64,000 bases of DNA from Clostridium bowmanii (GCF_018861315.1 NZ_JAHLDL010000005.1:121783-185782), one strand, 5' to 3'; positions 34,434 through 44,700 are shown, numbered from the stretch's first letter. The notes: generated by a model not told the origin, from the sequence alone. Numbers and translations: made by a program.

Positions 34434-36008
34434 TTATTTTTTTGCAATGTGTGAATTAGTAAGTTTTTTATAAAAATTTATTGCTTTACAAGCATAATAT
34501 AGTTTAAAGCTATTATCATTTTCATCTAAATCTAGTCCTATAAGGTCTACAATTTTCTGTAATCTATACCTTAAAGTATTACGATGTATAAACAATTCAT
34601 CTGATGATTTTGTCATATTATGATTATTTTTCAAATATATATATAATGTTTTGTACAATTCAGAACTATTTATTTTATCAAACTTTTTTAGTATATAAAT
34701 TGAATTGTTATAAAAATCTTCCTTTAATACATTGTTTTTAATCATGTAAATAAAATTATAAGGCTCAATATCTTCATGCTTATAAATACATTCTTCTTCG
34801 CCAAGGATATTTCCTATTTCCAATGACCTTATTGCTTGATGATAGTATATGCTACAATCTTCTATTGAAGAAAACTCGCTACTGATTCCCATTTTTAAAT
34901 TATTTTCTATTAAAAAATTTTTAACTAGTTGAGTTTTATTTTCTTTTTCTACAAATTCTTCCCTGTCATCTATTATCACAATAGCGCCATTATAATAAAT
35001 TGAATTGCTCATTGGAAAAAGACTTAACAGTGTAGGACTCAAATACCTGGAATATACAGATTGTTTAAGTTCAAAATTAGATATATCAAGCACTAACACA
35101 AAAATATGCTTACTAAATATTAAGGTGCAATTTTTCAATCTTTCTTGGATTAGTGATCTGTTTTTTATATTGTTTTCTAATAAATCATATAAGATTTCCT
35201 CACTTAGAACATTTTTTGTATTCTTATAAAATTGCTTCTTTCCTAATTCTTTTGATATTATTTCGCTTATTAATATCAGATAATTATAGTCATCAGGATC
35301 AGTTTGTTTTTCACATTCAAGTAACAAAATATTTCCTATAGTTTTATCGTTCACTTGTATTTTGAATGCGATTTTTTTGATAGGACTTAGGGGGCAGGTG
35401 ACAACAAAGGGACGTTTTGTTTTTCTTCCTTTTTTTAGAGTTTCTAATTTTGTTAATTCAGCAATAAATTCATAAGAGCAATACCCTTTTTTTACATTAT
35501 CCATCCACAATAAATCAGTAATATTTTCTATTGGAGAACTAGCTAATACCTTGAAACTGAGGTCAATAACAATTAGGGGGTTTCCAATTAATTTTGAAGC
35601 GATATTTATTATTTTACATAGGCCTTCACCTGAAAGAAAAGCCTCTAGTAAGGATATTTTAAATTGATTATATTTTATGTCTCTACGAAAAAAAGCTCTT
35701 ACTTCATTAAAAATTTCTAATATATTTTCATTTGGGTTTATCTCGATTATTTTCAAGTTATTGTTAATGTATTTTTCTAATATTGTACAATCATCATTTA
35801 TCAAAATAAAGCATGCATTAGCTAATTTGTCCATATTTACCTTGAAATTTGAAGTGCAACCAACATATATATAATCTTGTAAATAAAGTGTTGTTTCATC
35901 AGTAATTAACTCTGTATCAACAAAACTGTTTTGCGGTTCAATATTAAAGTAAACTTCTTTAGTTTTTTTTAAAAGATATTCACGTAAGCCATTAAAATTT
36001 ATACTCAT
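34434..36008 (-). CDS. PucR/CdaR-type transcriptional regulator
   Basis: A 524-residue protein. The C-terminus (residues about 455-510) is the PucR-type helix-turn-helix (YLKNNHNMTKSSDELFIHRN, NTLRYRLQKIVDLIGLDL). Ahead of it is a GGDEF-like degenerate domain, and the N-terminal 250 residues form a sensory part with a GAF-like segment (NPLIVIDLSFKVLASSPIEN). Such proteins activate catabolic genes in response to substrate. It lies between the OYE-decarboxylase operon and the divergent SDR gene, and a shared palindrome lies in both promoter regions, so it is the likely regulator of the cluster. CGAGGTGG precedes ATG 36008. Confidence 0.88.
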   Translation of the reverse strand: MSINFNGLREYLLKKTKEVYFNIEPQNSFVDTELITDETTLYLQDYIYVGCTSNFKVNMDKLANACFILINDDCTILEKYINNNLKIIEINPNENILEIFNEVRAFFRRDIKYNQFKISLLEAFLSGEGLCKIINIASKLIGNPLIVIDLSFKVLASSPIENITDLLWMDNVKKGYCSYEFIAELTKLETLKKGRKTKRPFVVTCPLSPIKKIAFKIQVNDKTIGNILLLECEKQTDPDDYNYLILISEIISKELGKKQFYKNTKNVLSEEILYDLLENNIKNRSLIQERLKNCTLIFSKHIFVLVLDISNFELKQSVYSRYLSPTLLSLFPMSNSIYYNGAIVIIDDREEFVEKENKTQLVKNFLIENNLKMGISSEFSSIEDCSIYYHQAIRSLEIGNILGEEECIYKHEDIEPYNFIYMIKNNVLKEDFYNNSIYILKKFDKINSSELYKTLYIYLKNNHNMTKSSDELFIHRNTLRYRLQKIVDLIGLDLDENDNSFKLYYACKAINFYKKLTNSHIAKK

Positions 36009-36025
36009 AATCCACCTCGATTCTA

Positions 36026-36045
36026 TTATAGTGCATTTCGCACAA
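36026..36045. promoter_or_regulatory. Palindromic operator between the PucR-type gene and SDR gene
   Basis: On the minus strand it reads TTGTGCGAAATGCACTATAA, matching the site at 34339-34358 in 18 of 20 positions. In the regulator direction its TATAAT end could be the -10 box of the regulator gene itself, giving autoregulation. It also lies about 100 bp before the SDR start. Confidence 0.65.
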
Positions 36046-36145
36046 CTAAGACAATAGCTTTTGGATTATTTAATATAGTAACAGATTTTTCAGCATGATA
36101 CACTATGTTATATTAATAATAGATTAAAAGTGGGGGTAATAAATT

Positions 36146-36925
36146 ATGAAAAATGTAAACGTTCTATCAAATATTAAGGGAAAAGTGGCTATAGTTACTG
36201 GTTCAGCAACTGGAATTGGTCAAGCAATCGCAGTAGGCCTAGCAGAAGCGGGGGTAGATATTGCCGGCACATATTCAAGTACATCATATGAGGAAACCAA
36301 AGCTCTTGTTGAAGCAGCGGGACAAAAGTTTTTTCCAATACATGCCAATGTAGGAAAAGCAGAAGAAGTAGGTACAATTATACCTGAAGCTTTAAAAGAA
36401 TATGGAAAATTTGATATATTAATAAATGGCGCAGGAGTAGAATCACATAATCCTGTTGGGGATACTTATAGTGAAGAAGAATATCAACGTTGCTTGCAAA
36501 TAAATTTAAATCAGGTGGTTGCACTTACTGCAGAAGCAGGAAAATACTTTATTAAAGCCGGAAATGGTGGAAGAATTTTGAATGTATCTTCAATAGCTGG
36601 TTATTTAGGAATGCGTTCTGGAATGTCACCTTATGTAATTACAAAACATGCAATAAGAGGGGTTACTAGATCTTTCGGACTTGAACTAGCTCCTTATGGA
36701 GTTACTGTAAATGCAATTGCTCCAGGTCCTATTTTTACTAAAATGACTGCAAACCCACCAATGAAAAAACTAATGATGGATAGAGTAGTTGCTGCAAAAT
36801 GTCCAGTAGGACGTTGGGGATTCCCTGAAGACTTTAAAGGAATTGCAAATATGCTTTGCTCTGAAGCTGGTGGATTTATAACAGGTCAAACAATTTTAGT
36901 TGATGGTGGATATACATTAACTTAA
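36146..36925 (+). CDS. Short-chain dehydrogenase/reductase
   Basis: A 259-residue classical SDR: VTGSATGIGQAIAVGLAEAG (NAD(P) binding, TGxxxGIG), NGAG, catalytic Ser in NVSSIAGYLG, YVITK (Tyr/Lys), PGPIFTKM, and a C-terminal GQTILVDGGYTLT. It oxidises an alcohol or reduces a keto group; the sequence cannot tell the substrate. Closest by feel are gluconate-5-dehydrogenase and 3-oxoacyl-reductase types. It shares the operator with the OYE-decarboxylase operon, so it probably works in the same pathway on a hydroxy or keto acid. GTGGGGG precedes ATG 36146. Confidence 0.9.
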   Translation: MKNVNVLSNIKGKVAIVTGSATGIGQAIAVGLAEAGVDIAGTYSSTSYEETKALVEAAGQKFFPIHANVGKAEEVGTIIPEALKEYGKFDILINGAGVESHNPVGDTYSEEEYQRCLQINLNQVVALTAEAGKYFIKAGNGGRILNVSSIAGYLGMRSGMSPYVITKHAIRGVTRSFGLELAPYGVTVNAIAPGPIFTKMTANPPMKKLMMDRVVAAKCPVGRWGFPEDFKGIANMLCSEAGGFITGQTILVDGGYTLT

Positions 36926-36981
36926 ATTTTATGGAATGAGATTTTAATTCTGTGCAATAGAAAATAGTATGAAAATTATAA

Positions 36982-37013
36982 ATGCCCTAAACTCCTAATT
37001 GAGCTTAGGGCAT
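36982..37013 (+). terminator. SDR terminator
   Basis: Stem ATGCCCTAA with TTAGGGCAT, 14-nt loop, then TTATTTTGTTG. Confidence 0.75.
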
Positions 37014-37160
37014 CTTATTTTGTTGTAAATATTTTCTTGATTTTTAATGAAATATGATATAATTCAAAATGACATGATATATTATTTATTAAATTATATG
37101 TATATACAAATGAGGGAACCAATTAAAATTTAAATTTATATAAAAATAGGGGGAATACAT

Positions 37161-38009
37161 ATGAATTCAAGTGATGAACAATTTTTTTCAGCAGTAAAGA
37201 CGTCTTTTGATATAATTACAGCTATGTTTGTTACAGATGCTTTTATCATTCTTACAGATTTAGAAAAGGTTATTTTAGTTAAACCAGCAAAAACCTTTCA
37301 ATTAGGCATTAAGGAGGGAAATGAGCTGTTTTCTAATGTTAATAAAAAGGGTGGCTCTGAAAAAGCCATCGAAACTAAAGAGCGACAATTTCTGTCATTT
37401 CCAAAAGAAGTATTTGGATTTTGTATAAATACATTTGCAATTCCATTAATAAATAGTGATACAGGGAATGTGGTAGGGACTGTAGGGGTTGGGATCTCAC
37501 AAGCTAAGGAGCAGTCAGTCTTAGACTCTTCGAAAGGACTACAAATATTTTCAGCAGAATTATCAAGTTCTGTTAATCAATTTGCTGCTTCTGCAGAGGA
37601 ATTAGCTAGCAGTTCGCAAAATATGAATAGTGAGATTAATAGAATACAAGCGCAAATTAATAGCATGGATGATGTAGTTTCATATGTTAAATCTATAGCT
37701 AGTACTACAAATCTTTTGGGGCTAAACGCATCTATTGAAGCTGCTAGAGAGGGTGAGCATGGACGGGGATTTTCAGTTGTTGCTGGGGAAATTAGAAAAT
37801 TAGCATATAATACTAAAGATTCTGCCACAAAAATAAGTGCAACCTTGTCTTCATTGAAAAGTGATGTAAATGGTCTAATAGGTTTTTTAGAGAATTTTGC
37901 GGCAATTAGCCAGCAGCAGGCTGCTCAAGCTCAAGAATTAGCAGCTAGTAGTGATAAACTCAATGATGTATCCGAAAATCTAATTAAAATGGCAGAAACT
38001 CTTTTTTAA
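37161..38009 (+). CDS. Soluble methyl-accepting chemotaxis-type signalling protein
   Basis: A 282-residue protein without membrane helices. Residues 1-120 are a small PAS-like sensor region ([38 protein letters not shown]). Residues about 130-282 are a shortened MCP signalling domain with the conserved hairpin ([35 protein letters not shown]). It would dimerise and signal to CheA or to another partner. The signalling domain is shorter than in transmembrane receptors, as usual for cytosolic clostridial forms. It is a single gene with a terminator. Confidence 0.88.
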   Translation: MNSSDEQFFSAVKTSFDIITAMFVTDAFIILTDLEKVILVKPAKTFQLGIKEGNELFSNVNKKGGSEKAIETKERQFLSFPKEVFGFCINTFAIPLINSDTGNVVGTVGVGISQAKEQSVLDSSKGLQIFSAELSSSVNQFAASAEELASSSQNMNSEINRIQAQINSMDDVVSYVKSIASTTNLLGLNASIEAAREGEHGRGFSVVAGEIRKLAYNTKDSATKISATLSSLKSDVNGLIGFLENFAAISQQQAAQAQELAASSDKLNDVSENLIKMAETLF

Positions 38010-38032
38010 ATAACTTAATAAATTTAGATGAT

Positions 38033-38056
38033 ATAGTGCCTGTGAGAGGGCACTAT
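38033..38056 (+). terminator. Terminator after the MCP-type gene
   Basis: Stem ATAGTGCC with GGCACTAT, then a run of seven Ts. Confidence 0.85.
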
Positions 38057-38172
38057 TTTTTTGTGACTTATAACTTGTCACTTGGGTGGCACTAGCATAT
38101 AACAATAATTTCCTAAGGGGTGGCTTGGGCTGGTATACTTATCTATTATTTTATGCTATACTCTATTTATGA

Positions 38173-38184
38173 GAACATATGTTC
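38173..38184. promoter_or_regulatory. Candidate LexA (SOS) box
   Basis: GAACATATGTTC is a perfect palindrome of the Gram-positive LexA type (GAAC-N4-GTTC). It lies just downstream of a possible -10 box (TATACT at about 38157) and about 75 bp before the small gene at 38257. This suggests DNA-damage induction of that gene. Confidence 0.5.
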
Positions 38185-38256
38185 CTATACGATATAGTAC
38201 ATTTTAATTAAATCCTCATATTGGGAGCAATAATGTGCGATAAAGGAGGAGTCATA

Positions 38257-38439
38257 TTGAAAAACAAAAAACAAAAAAATCTTTTGAAGGCTCACAACCG
38301 CAGTTTTTTACAAGTCCGCCAACCTGTAAAAGATGGGTTTGATGAAGCTCTGAAAGATTCTTCAAAAAAAATTGTATGTTTTTGTTTTGAAAGGTTTATT
38401 ATTATTGCTATAAAGTTTTTTATAAACTTATTTAAATAG
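38257..38439 (+). CDS. Small hypothetical protein, possibly SOS-controlled
   Basis: The start is TTG 38257 with AAAGGAGG 8-9 bp upstream. The 60-residue product is very basic at the N-terminus (KNKKQKNLLKAHN), has a middle part QVRQPVKDGFDEALKDSS, and ends in an aromatic hydrophobic helix (FERFIIIAIKFFINLFK). It may be a membrane-associated peptide. No family recognised. The LexA-type box upstream makes a damage-response or prophage-type role worth testing. Confidence 0.5.
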   Translation: MKNKKQKNLLKAHNRSFLQVRQPVKDGFDEALKDSSKKIVCFCFERFIIIAIKFFINLFK

Positions 38440-38573
38440 GAGCATTTACAAAAGATGGTGGTGCAATTATAGAATTTATTATATGCTGTGATAAAGTTGA
38501 AAAATGGTGGTTGTAATGGTAAAGTATACAAGAATAACAGTAGTAATAAATAAAATAACGGAGGAAATTAATT

Positions 38574-39332
38574 ATGTTTAATCCTGATTTTTCAGATGCA
38601 GTAAGAGTAATAGATACGTCAACAAGCGTTAATAATACAATATTTGAAGTACTTGAATATAAAAAACCTAGAAATGCTGGTGTTTTTAACGCTGCTTCGG
38701 TAAATACTATACCTACACAATATGGTGGGGAAAAGCTTCGTCAAGTTAGAATTAGCATTAACGGTGGAGGAGTACTCGTACAACCTGGGGAGCTTCAATT
38801 TATGAAGGGCCCAATCCAAATAGAGATTCAGAAAAACGCACCTTCTGCCTCTAAGGGATTTTTTAAGAATGTTGGTACTGGAGAAGCCTCATTTACCTCA
38901 AAGTATTATGGTAAATACGGTGAAATATATTTAGACCCCTCGTATAAGTATTTTTATATTCTAGAATTAGATAACGAAGATCTTATTTTAGATGATGGAA
39001 TGTTTTATTGTTGTGAAGATAGCATTGAACTTTCCGTACATACAAATAAAAACATTGCCACAGGTTTAGTAAGCGGAGATGGATTTAGACAACCAAAACT
39101 AAGTGGAAGTGGTATCGCTGTTTTAGAGAGTGAGGTTCCCTTCGACGAAGTTCTAATTTATGAACTGAATAATGAGACATTAAAAATTGATGGTAACTTT
39201 TCAATTGTAATAAGAGGTAAAATAGAAACTAAAATAGAAAAATCAAAACGCGAAGGATATTTACAAACCTTCCAAGGAACTGGAGAGGTTTGGATCGCAC
39301 CTACCAGAAAAAATAAACCAATGAATGTATAA
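38574..39332 (+). CDS. AIM24-family protein
   Basis: A 252-residue soluble protein of the AIM24 (TIGR00266/DUF124-like) beta-rich fold: RQVRISINGGGVLVQPGELQ, FMKGPIQIEI, YLDPSYKYFYILEL, LSGSGIAVLES, FQGTGEVWIAPT. The family forms a beta-barrel and is widespread but has no firm bacterial function; links to membrane stress and export have been suggested. GGAGG precedes ATG 38574, and a strong terminator follows. It is alone or transcribed with the preceding small gene (gap 134 bp). Confidence 0.85.
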   Translation: MFNPDFSDAVRVIDTSTSVNNTIFEVLEYKKPRNAGVFNAASVNTIPTQYGGEKLRQVRISINGGGVLVQPGELQFMKGPIQIEIQKNAPSASKGFFKNVGTGEASFTSKYYGKYGEIYLDPSYKYFYILELDNEDLILDDGMFYCCEDSIELSVHTNKNIATGLVSGDGFRQPKLSGSGIAVLESEVPFDEVLIYELNNETLKIDGNFSIVIRGKIETKIEKSKREGYLQTFQGTGEVWIAPTRKNKPMNV

Positions 39333-39347
39333 TTCATATTTTAATCG

Positions 39348-39381
39348 CCCTCTAAGGCATGAGTGTACATGCTTTAGGGGG
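39348..39381 (+). terminator. AIM24 gene terminator
   Basis: Inverted arms CCCTCTAAGGCATG and CATGCTTTAGGGGG with a 6-nt loop, followed by TATTTTTTT. Confidence 0.85.
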
Positions 39382-39536
39382 TATTTTTTTCAATTATAAC
39401 CTGCTGCTTGCATATGGGTGGTACTTATTTAGTTGTAAAAATATTTATACATTATGAGCTATGTGTATGGTTTTAAGACAATTTCCCGAAAGTGATTGTA
39501 TACCTTACCTCCCTTTGGATTTATATTATACCTATA

Positions 39537-39585
39537 GCAAGTACTTGCAAGTGATTACAAGTGCTTGCAAGTTGTTGCAAGTAGT
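39537..39585. promoter_or_regulatory. Phased 10-bp direct repeats upstream of oleate hydratase
   Basis: From 39541 the sequence runs GTACTTGCAA, GTGATTACAA, GTGCTTGCAA, GTTGTTGCAA, GTAGTAAA: at least four units of exactly 10 bp of the pattern GTNNTTGCAA. Overlapping units form small palindromes (ACTTGCAAGT). They lie about 75-115 bp before the ohyA start, close to a possible -10 (TATATT at 39522). One unit per helical turn places all on the same DNA face, as for cooperative regulator binding. Confidence 0.6.
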
Positions 39586-39654
39586 AAACTTAATAAATGT
39601 AAAATTTCTGTAGGTTAATAACTTATGGTATATTTTCAAATGGAGGTATTAAAA

Positions 39655-41310
39655 ATGAAATTTAATTTTGATCAAACTATTGATGTAGAAAAAACAAATG
39701 CCTATATGGTTGGTGCTGGACTTGCATCAATGGCAGCTGCAATATATTTAATTAGAGATGGACATGTTCCAGGAAAAAATATTCATATATATGAAGAATT
39801 AGGCATAACAGGTGGAAGTATGGACGGAAATGGTAATGCAAAGGATGGTTATGTAATCCGTGGTGGAAGAATGTTTGATAGAGAAGCTTATGCTTGTACT
39901 TTTGGAATAATGGAGAGCATTCCTTCATTAACTGATCCTAAAGTTTCAATACTTGATGAATTTAATGCTTTTAATAAAAAAATTCATACTCATGCAAAGG
40001 CTAGATTAATAGATAATGATGCTAACATATTAGATGTATCAACTTTAGGGCTTGACCGCCAGGATAGAATGGCATTAATGGATATAATGATTAATTCTGA
40101 AGATTCACTAGGAACAAAAACTATCGAAGATTGTTTTCCAGAAGCATTTTTTAAAACAAATTTTTGGCTTCAGTGGACTACACTCTTTGCATTTGAGACT
40201 TGGCATAGTGCTGTTGAACTTAAGAGATATCTTCATAGGTTTATACAAGAATTACCACGACTTAAAGATTTATCTGGAATACGTCGTACACCATATAATC
40301 AATATGATTCAATGTTATTACCTATGACAGAATGGTTAAAGGCACAAGGTGTTAATTTTGAATTAAATACAAGAGTAATTGATTTAGAATTTAAACCATC
40401 AGATACTGAAACTACTGTTACAGCATTCAAATGTCTTAAAAATGGAAAAGAGAGTAGAGTAGAGGTTGGAGAGGGAGATTTTGCATTTGCTACTATCGGT
40501 TCATTAACAGCTGGTACTAGTCTTGGATCAATGACTACAGCTCCAGTAATTAATGATAAACATGTAGGTGGAGCATGGGATTTATGGGAGAAAATCGCTG
40601 TAGGTCGTCCTGAATTTGGTAATCCAAATGTTTTTGATGACCGTGTTGAAGAGTCCATGTGGGAATCTTTTACAGTTACACTTAAGGACCCAACAATGTA
40701 TAAGAAAATAATAGAATTCTCAGGGAATCAGCCTGGAACTGGGGCTCATATGACATTTAGAGACTCTTCATGGCTCATGACAATAGTTTTGCATAATCAA
40801 CCACATTTCCTTAGTCAACCTGAGGAAATACAAATTATATGGGGCTATTCACTGTTCCCATACGCAAAAGGTGATTTTATAAAGAAGAGAATGGTAGATT
40901 GTACTGGTGAGGAAATATTAGCTGAGGTATTATATCATCTAAACTTTAAGGAAGATATGAAGAAGATTATTGAAACATCTATTTGTATACCATGTATATT
41001 ACCTTTTACAACTGCACAATTTTTAACTAGGGCAAAGGGTGATAGACCTCTAAATATTCCAGAAGGTTCAACTAACTTAGCATTACTTGGACAATTCTGT
41101 GAAATAAAAGATGATGTAGTATTTACTATGGATTATTCTGTAAGAGGTGCACAGATTGCTGTTTATAAATTCCTAAATTTAAATAAGAGACTTACTCCTA
41201 TTTATAAAGGACAACATGATGTACGTGTACTACTTAATTCTGCACTTGAAATGATGAAGGATGATAACCTAAGTAAAGAATTAATTGCAATAAAATCTTT
41301 ACTGAAATAA
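39655..41310 (+). CDS. ohyA: Oleate hydratase
   Basis: The start is ATG 39655 behind TGGAGG; an upstream in-frame TTG at 39625 is less likely. The 551-residue FAD protein matches the oleate hydratase (myosin-cross-reactive antigen) family: AYMVGAGLASMAAAIYLIRD for FAD, YEELGITGGSMDGNG, YVIRGGRMFDREA, FWLQWTTLFAFETWHSAVEL, the catalytic region around HMTFRDSSW, and a C-terminal TNLALLGQFCE. It hydrates the 9-10 double bond of oleate to 10-hydroxystearate and is thought to detoxify unsaturated fatty acids. No other fatty-acid gene is adjacent. It has its own terminator. Confidence 0.95.
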   Translation: MKFNFDQTIDVEKTNAYMVGAGLASMAAAIYLIRDGHVPGKNIHIYEELGITGGSMDGNGNAKDGYVIRGGRMFDREAYACTFGIMESIPSLTDPKVSILDEFNAFNKKIHTHAKARLIDNDANILDVSTLGLDRQDRMALMDIMINSEDSLGTKTIEDCFPEAFFKTNFWLQWTTLFAFETWHSAVELKRYLHRFIQELPRLKDLSGIRRTPYNQYDSMLLPMTEWLKAQGVNFELNTRVIDLEFKPSDTETTVTAFKCLKNGKESRVEVGEGDFAFATIGSLTAGTSLGSMTTAPVINDKHVGGAWDLWEKIAVGRPEFGNPNVFDDRVEESMWESFTVTLKDPTMYKKIIEFSGNQPGTGAHMTFRDSSWLMTIVLHNQPHFLSQPEEIQIIWGYSLFPYAKGDFIKKRMVDCTGEEILAEVLYHLNFKEDMKKIIETSICIPCILPFTTAQFLTRAKGDRPLNIPEGSTNLALLGQFCEIKDDVVFTMDYSVRGAQIAVYKFLNLNKRLTPIYKGQHDVRVLLNSALEMMKDDNLSKELIAIKSLLK

Positions 41311-41324
41311 TACAAAACAATATT

Positions 41325-41359
41325 AAAGAGTCATAGGCTTTAAAAGCTTATGACTCTTT
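41325..41359 (+). terminator. ohyA terminator
   Basis: A 16-bp stem with one mismatch (AAAGAGTCATAGGCTT with AAGCTTATGACTCTTT), then a T-run. Confidence 0.88.
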
Positions 41360-41364
41360 TTTTC

Positions 41365-41475
41365 GATATCATCCTTGGGGTAAAAGTAAAGAACTGCCCT
41401 TTTTTCTTTTAAATCACTTAAAGTTAAATTCTTATCTTGCTCGCTTTTTAATGTGAAGTTAGGTGCTTTATCTCC
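41365..41475 (-). pseudogene. Peroxiredoxin (BCP-type) N-terminal fragment
   Basis: The minus strand reads GDKAPNFTLKSEQDKNLTLS, then DLKEKRAVLYFYPKDD. This is the typical N-terminal part of thioredoxin-dependent peroxiredoxins of the Bcp/AhpC-TSA type just before the catalytic PxxxT(P/S)xxC. The frame ends before that motif, at the ohyA terminator. No start codon is visible. A deletion remnant. Confidence 0.7.
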
Positions 41476-41731
41476 TTAGTTTAGCATAAGTATCACTCGT
41501 CTTGTTTAATAATAATAATAATAATAATTATACCATTATTTAATAGATAGGTGCCATTCACATGATAAGTGGTTATCGGCTTAAAATAAAATGTGTAGTA
41601 GGATGAAACCTTGCAATTACTGAGAGCAAGAGATAAAATTAATAAGGGTGTATATCCACATAGAAAAATTCATATAAATACTGATGAATAATGGATATAC
41701 AAATAAACTTAAAACTAAAATAGGAGATAAT
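41476..41731. other. Intergenic region with an AAT microsatellite
   Basis: About seven AAT units at about 41508-41528 within AT-rich DNA upstream of the large helicase gene. The helicase ribosome binding site (TAGGAGAT) is at about 41719-41726. No gene recognised. Confidence 0.4.
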
Positions 41732-44700
41732 ATGAAAGAAATATTAGAAAAATATAGCACCAGGTTAGTGAATGTTAGTGCAAGAAACAGAAGCCTAGTG
41801 CTTAAAAAGCTCTATAAAAAAAGAGCCTTTGATATCATGAGACTTAGTGAATTTGATGAAAAAATCAGCGAGAAATTAATTGAGTTTTTAAGCTGTAGAA
41901 GCAATAAAGAAATTAAGATATTAGAAGATCCATACCAGTGGTACAATAATGAATCAAAAAAGCTAAAGCATGAACATAAGAAAACTAGTGCGGAAGAAGC
42001 TAAAAAGATAATAGCATCAGAAAACTCCTCAGATTTAAAATTGAAGGTGCTTGAGGACAAATTTAATAATATATATGAGGAAGCAGATGAAAAGTTAAGA
42101 CAAAAACAAGAAGTAATTACAACATATTCTAGTACTATTAAGACACTTATAAAAGAAATTAAAAGTACAGAAAAAGAAACGGGAAGATATGAATTATATA
42201 TAGGATATCCTTTTGTAGAGGGATACTTTAAGGACAAGACGTATACTAAGGCACCAATTTTTTTATTCCCCATAGAGGTTAATAAAAAGGGGGATAAGTG
42301 GTACATAAAAAACAGAGTGGATTTTCCTATTATTTTAAATAAGGTATTTTTAATAGGATATGCAAAGTATAATGAAGAAAAGATAGCGAATATTCAGACT
42401 GAATATGATGATTTGAGTATTTTTGGGGACGATTTAATTAAAGGGGTACTTGAAGAATTAAAAAAAGTTAACGTTATTATATCTTACGATGAATCAGAGA
42501 CAACGAGGTTTAAAGAGATTGTAAAAGAAACTGTGTTTAATTATAGATTGGGAGAACTCGTAATTAGAAACAATATTGTTATGGGACACTTCAATATAGC
42601 GAATTCTATTTATAATGATTATAAAGATATGGAAAGTGAAGACTTAAGTAATGATTTAATGTATAAGTTGCTTAAAAATGAAGACACCATTGAAGCTTTA
42701 GCAGATTTAGAAATAAGTGATAAAAATGAAAAAAGAGACATTTTGGAAAAGGATTATTATTTCATTTCTGATTTGGATTATAGCCAAGAAATTGCAGTTA
42801 AAAGGGCAAGTGAGTGCTCAGCATTGGTTATTTATGGACCTCCAGGAACGGGAAAATCTCAGACAATAGTGAATATAATTTCACAATATCTAAGTAAGGG
42901 CAAGAAAGTGCTTATGGTTTCCCAAAAGAAAGCAGCACTAGACGTAATTTATAATCGCTCGGCTAGAATTAATTCAAAGATGATAATGTTCAACAAAGAT
43001 GTTGATAAAAAGAAGTTTTATGCAATTATTGCAGATAGAATTGAGTCATTAGAAATGAAGGAACTAAATTCTGATGAAATAGTAGCTATGTCGACTATTG
43101 TAGATGAAAGATTAGAAAAGCTTAATATCTTAGGAAATGTATTAACTAAAAAGCAAGATTTTGGATTATCACTGCAAGAGATGTACAGCTCAAAAAGAAT
43201 TGTTATGGAAGTGGATGATAATTTAGATAAGTTCTTTAGGGGTTTTAGAAAATCATATCCTTTTGAAAAGTTGGAATATAAAGAGCTGGAAAACATATGC
43301 AAATCTTTACTTTTAGATGAAAAAGCTCATAAGTTCTATAGGCTAAAGAATATTGCAGGAGATAATAAATATTCTCTATATATAAAAGATAATATTGATA
43401 TTTATGATTTAGAAGATTCCTTGCATGAGATAGAGGATTTATCCGAACATTACGAAGTTAAGCTAAACGAATTAAAAAGTAACCTTGAGTATTTGTCCTA
43501 TTCAAAAGACCTAGCTATTAAAAATACCTCATTAAATGAAAGCGCTAGGAAGATAAATGAAAGTGAGAACGGGAATCTTCTAGAAAAGCTAACTAATGGT
43601 TCCAAATTTAGAATAAGTTATTGGTTAAACTTAAAGAAGAATAGGGCTCTCGAAGAAGGTAATTTGAGAAAATTTAAACAGATACAAAGTGAAATTGTTA
43701 AAAAACTTGAAGTGGAAGTTTCTAGCATAAAAGAGATAACTGGAAAATTTGAATTCCTAAAGGCTGTATTAATTGCGGATGAGTTTGATAAAGTAATCCA
43801 AAATTTTGATAATAATGAAGAAACTTTAGAAAGCCTATGTCTAATATTAAATGTGCTAAATAAATATGATGAGATAAGTTCATTAAAAGGGATAGTAAAT
43901 GATATAAAAGAAAATCAAATAACAGTACTAGACTATGTTTATTGTAAGGAAGACGATTTTGAAAAGGCAGAGGAGATATTAACTAAATTACCTGCACTAG
44001 CTATTCAGGTTCAAATTTCTAGATTACAACGTGAATATGCAAGAGAGCTAGAAGGCATAGAAAATTTTGAAACAATAAGGACAGAGATTTCTGATGCTAT
44101 GGTTAAAAAGAGAAAATCTGTACCTCTTTATATAAATCGAAAATGGGATAATATTGCTTTGAAAAACAAGTTTTGTAATGAGAAACTTTGGAAGGAAATG
44201 CATAGACAGTGCACCAAAAAGAGTAGGCTTCTTCATATTAGGGAGTTTGTTTCGAAATTCTCTGACAGCATATTTGAGCTTTATCCTTGCTGGCTGTTAT
44301 CGCCTGAATCAGTTTCTGAGGTGTTACCTTTAGTAGAGGGGTTATTTGATGTAATTATATTTGATGAAGCATCTCAGATATTCATCGAATCCTCAATCCC
44401 TACAGTATATAGGGGTAAAAAAGTAGTGGTCGCAGGTGATAGTAAACAGTTAAAACCATCATCAACTTTTACTAGTAAATATGATGGTGAAGAAGAAGAA
44501 GATGAGGATTTAGAAACTGCTGCAGCATTTGAAGAAGAAAGTCTTTTAGATCTTGCAAAGTATAGCTTTGTATCTACCTCTCTTTATTATCATTATAGAT
44601 CTAAATATGATGAACTTATTAATTTCTCTAATTATGCCTTTTATGGTGGAAAACTTGAGGTTTCACCAAACATAGCTAAGACAAATAGTGAGGGAGTACA

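Noticed and set aside
38065..38100. Similar short phrases (CACTTG..GGTGG.ACT) near 24416, 38072 and 39405 as a dispersed repeat
   Set aside because: Only short, imperfect similarity with no defined ends; chance or old decay is more likely.
41508..41528. AAT trinucleotide run as a phase-variable switch
   Set aside because: It is too far upstream of the helicase start and promoter elements cannot be placed around it; trinucleotide runs are common in AT-rich DNA.
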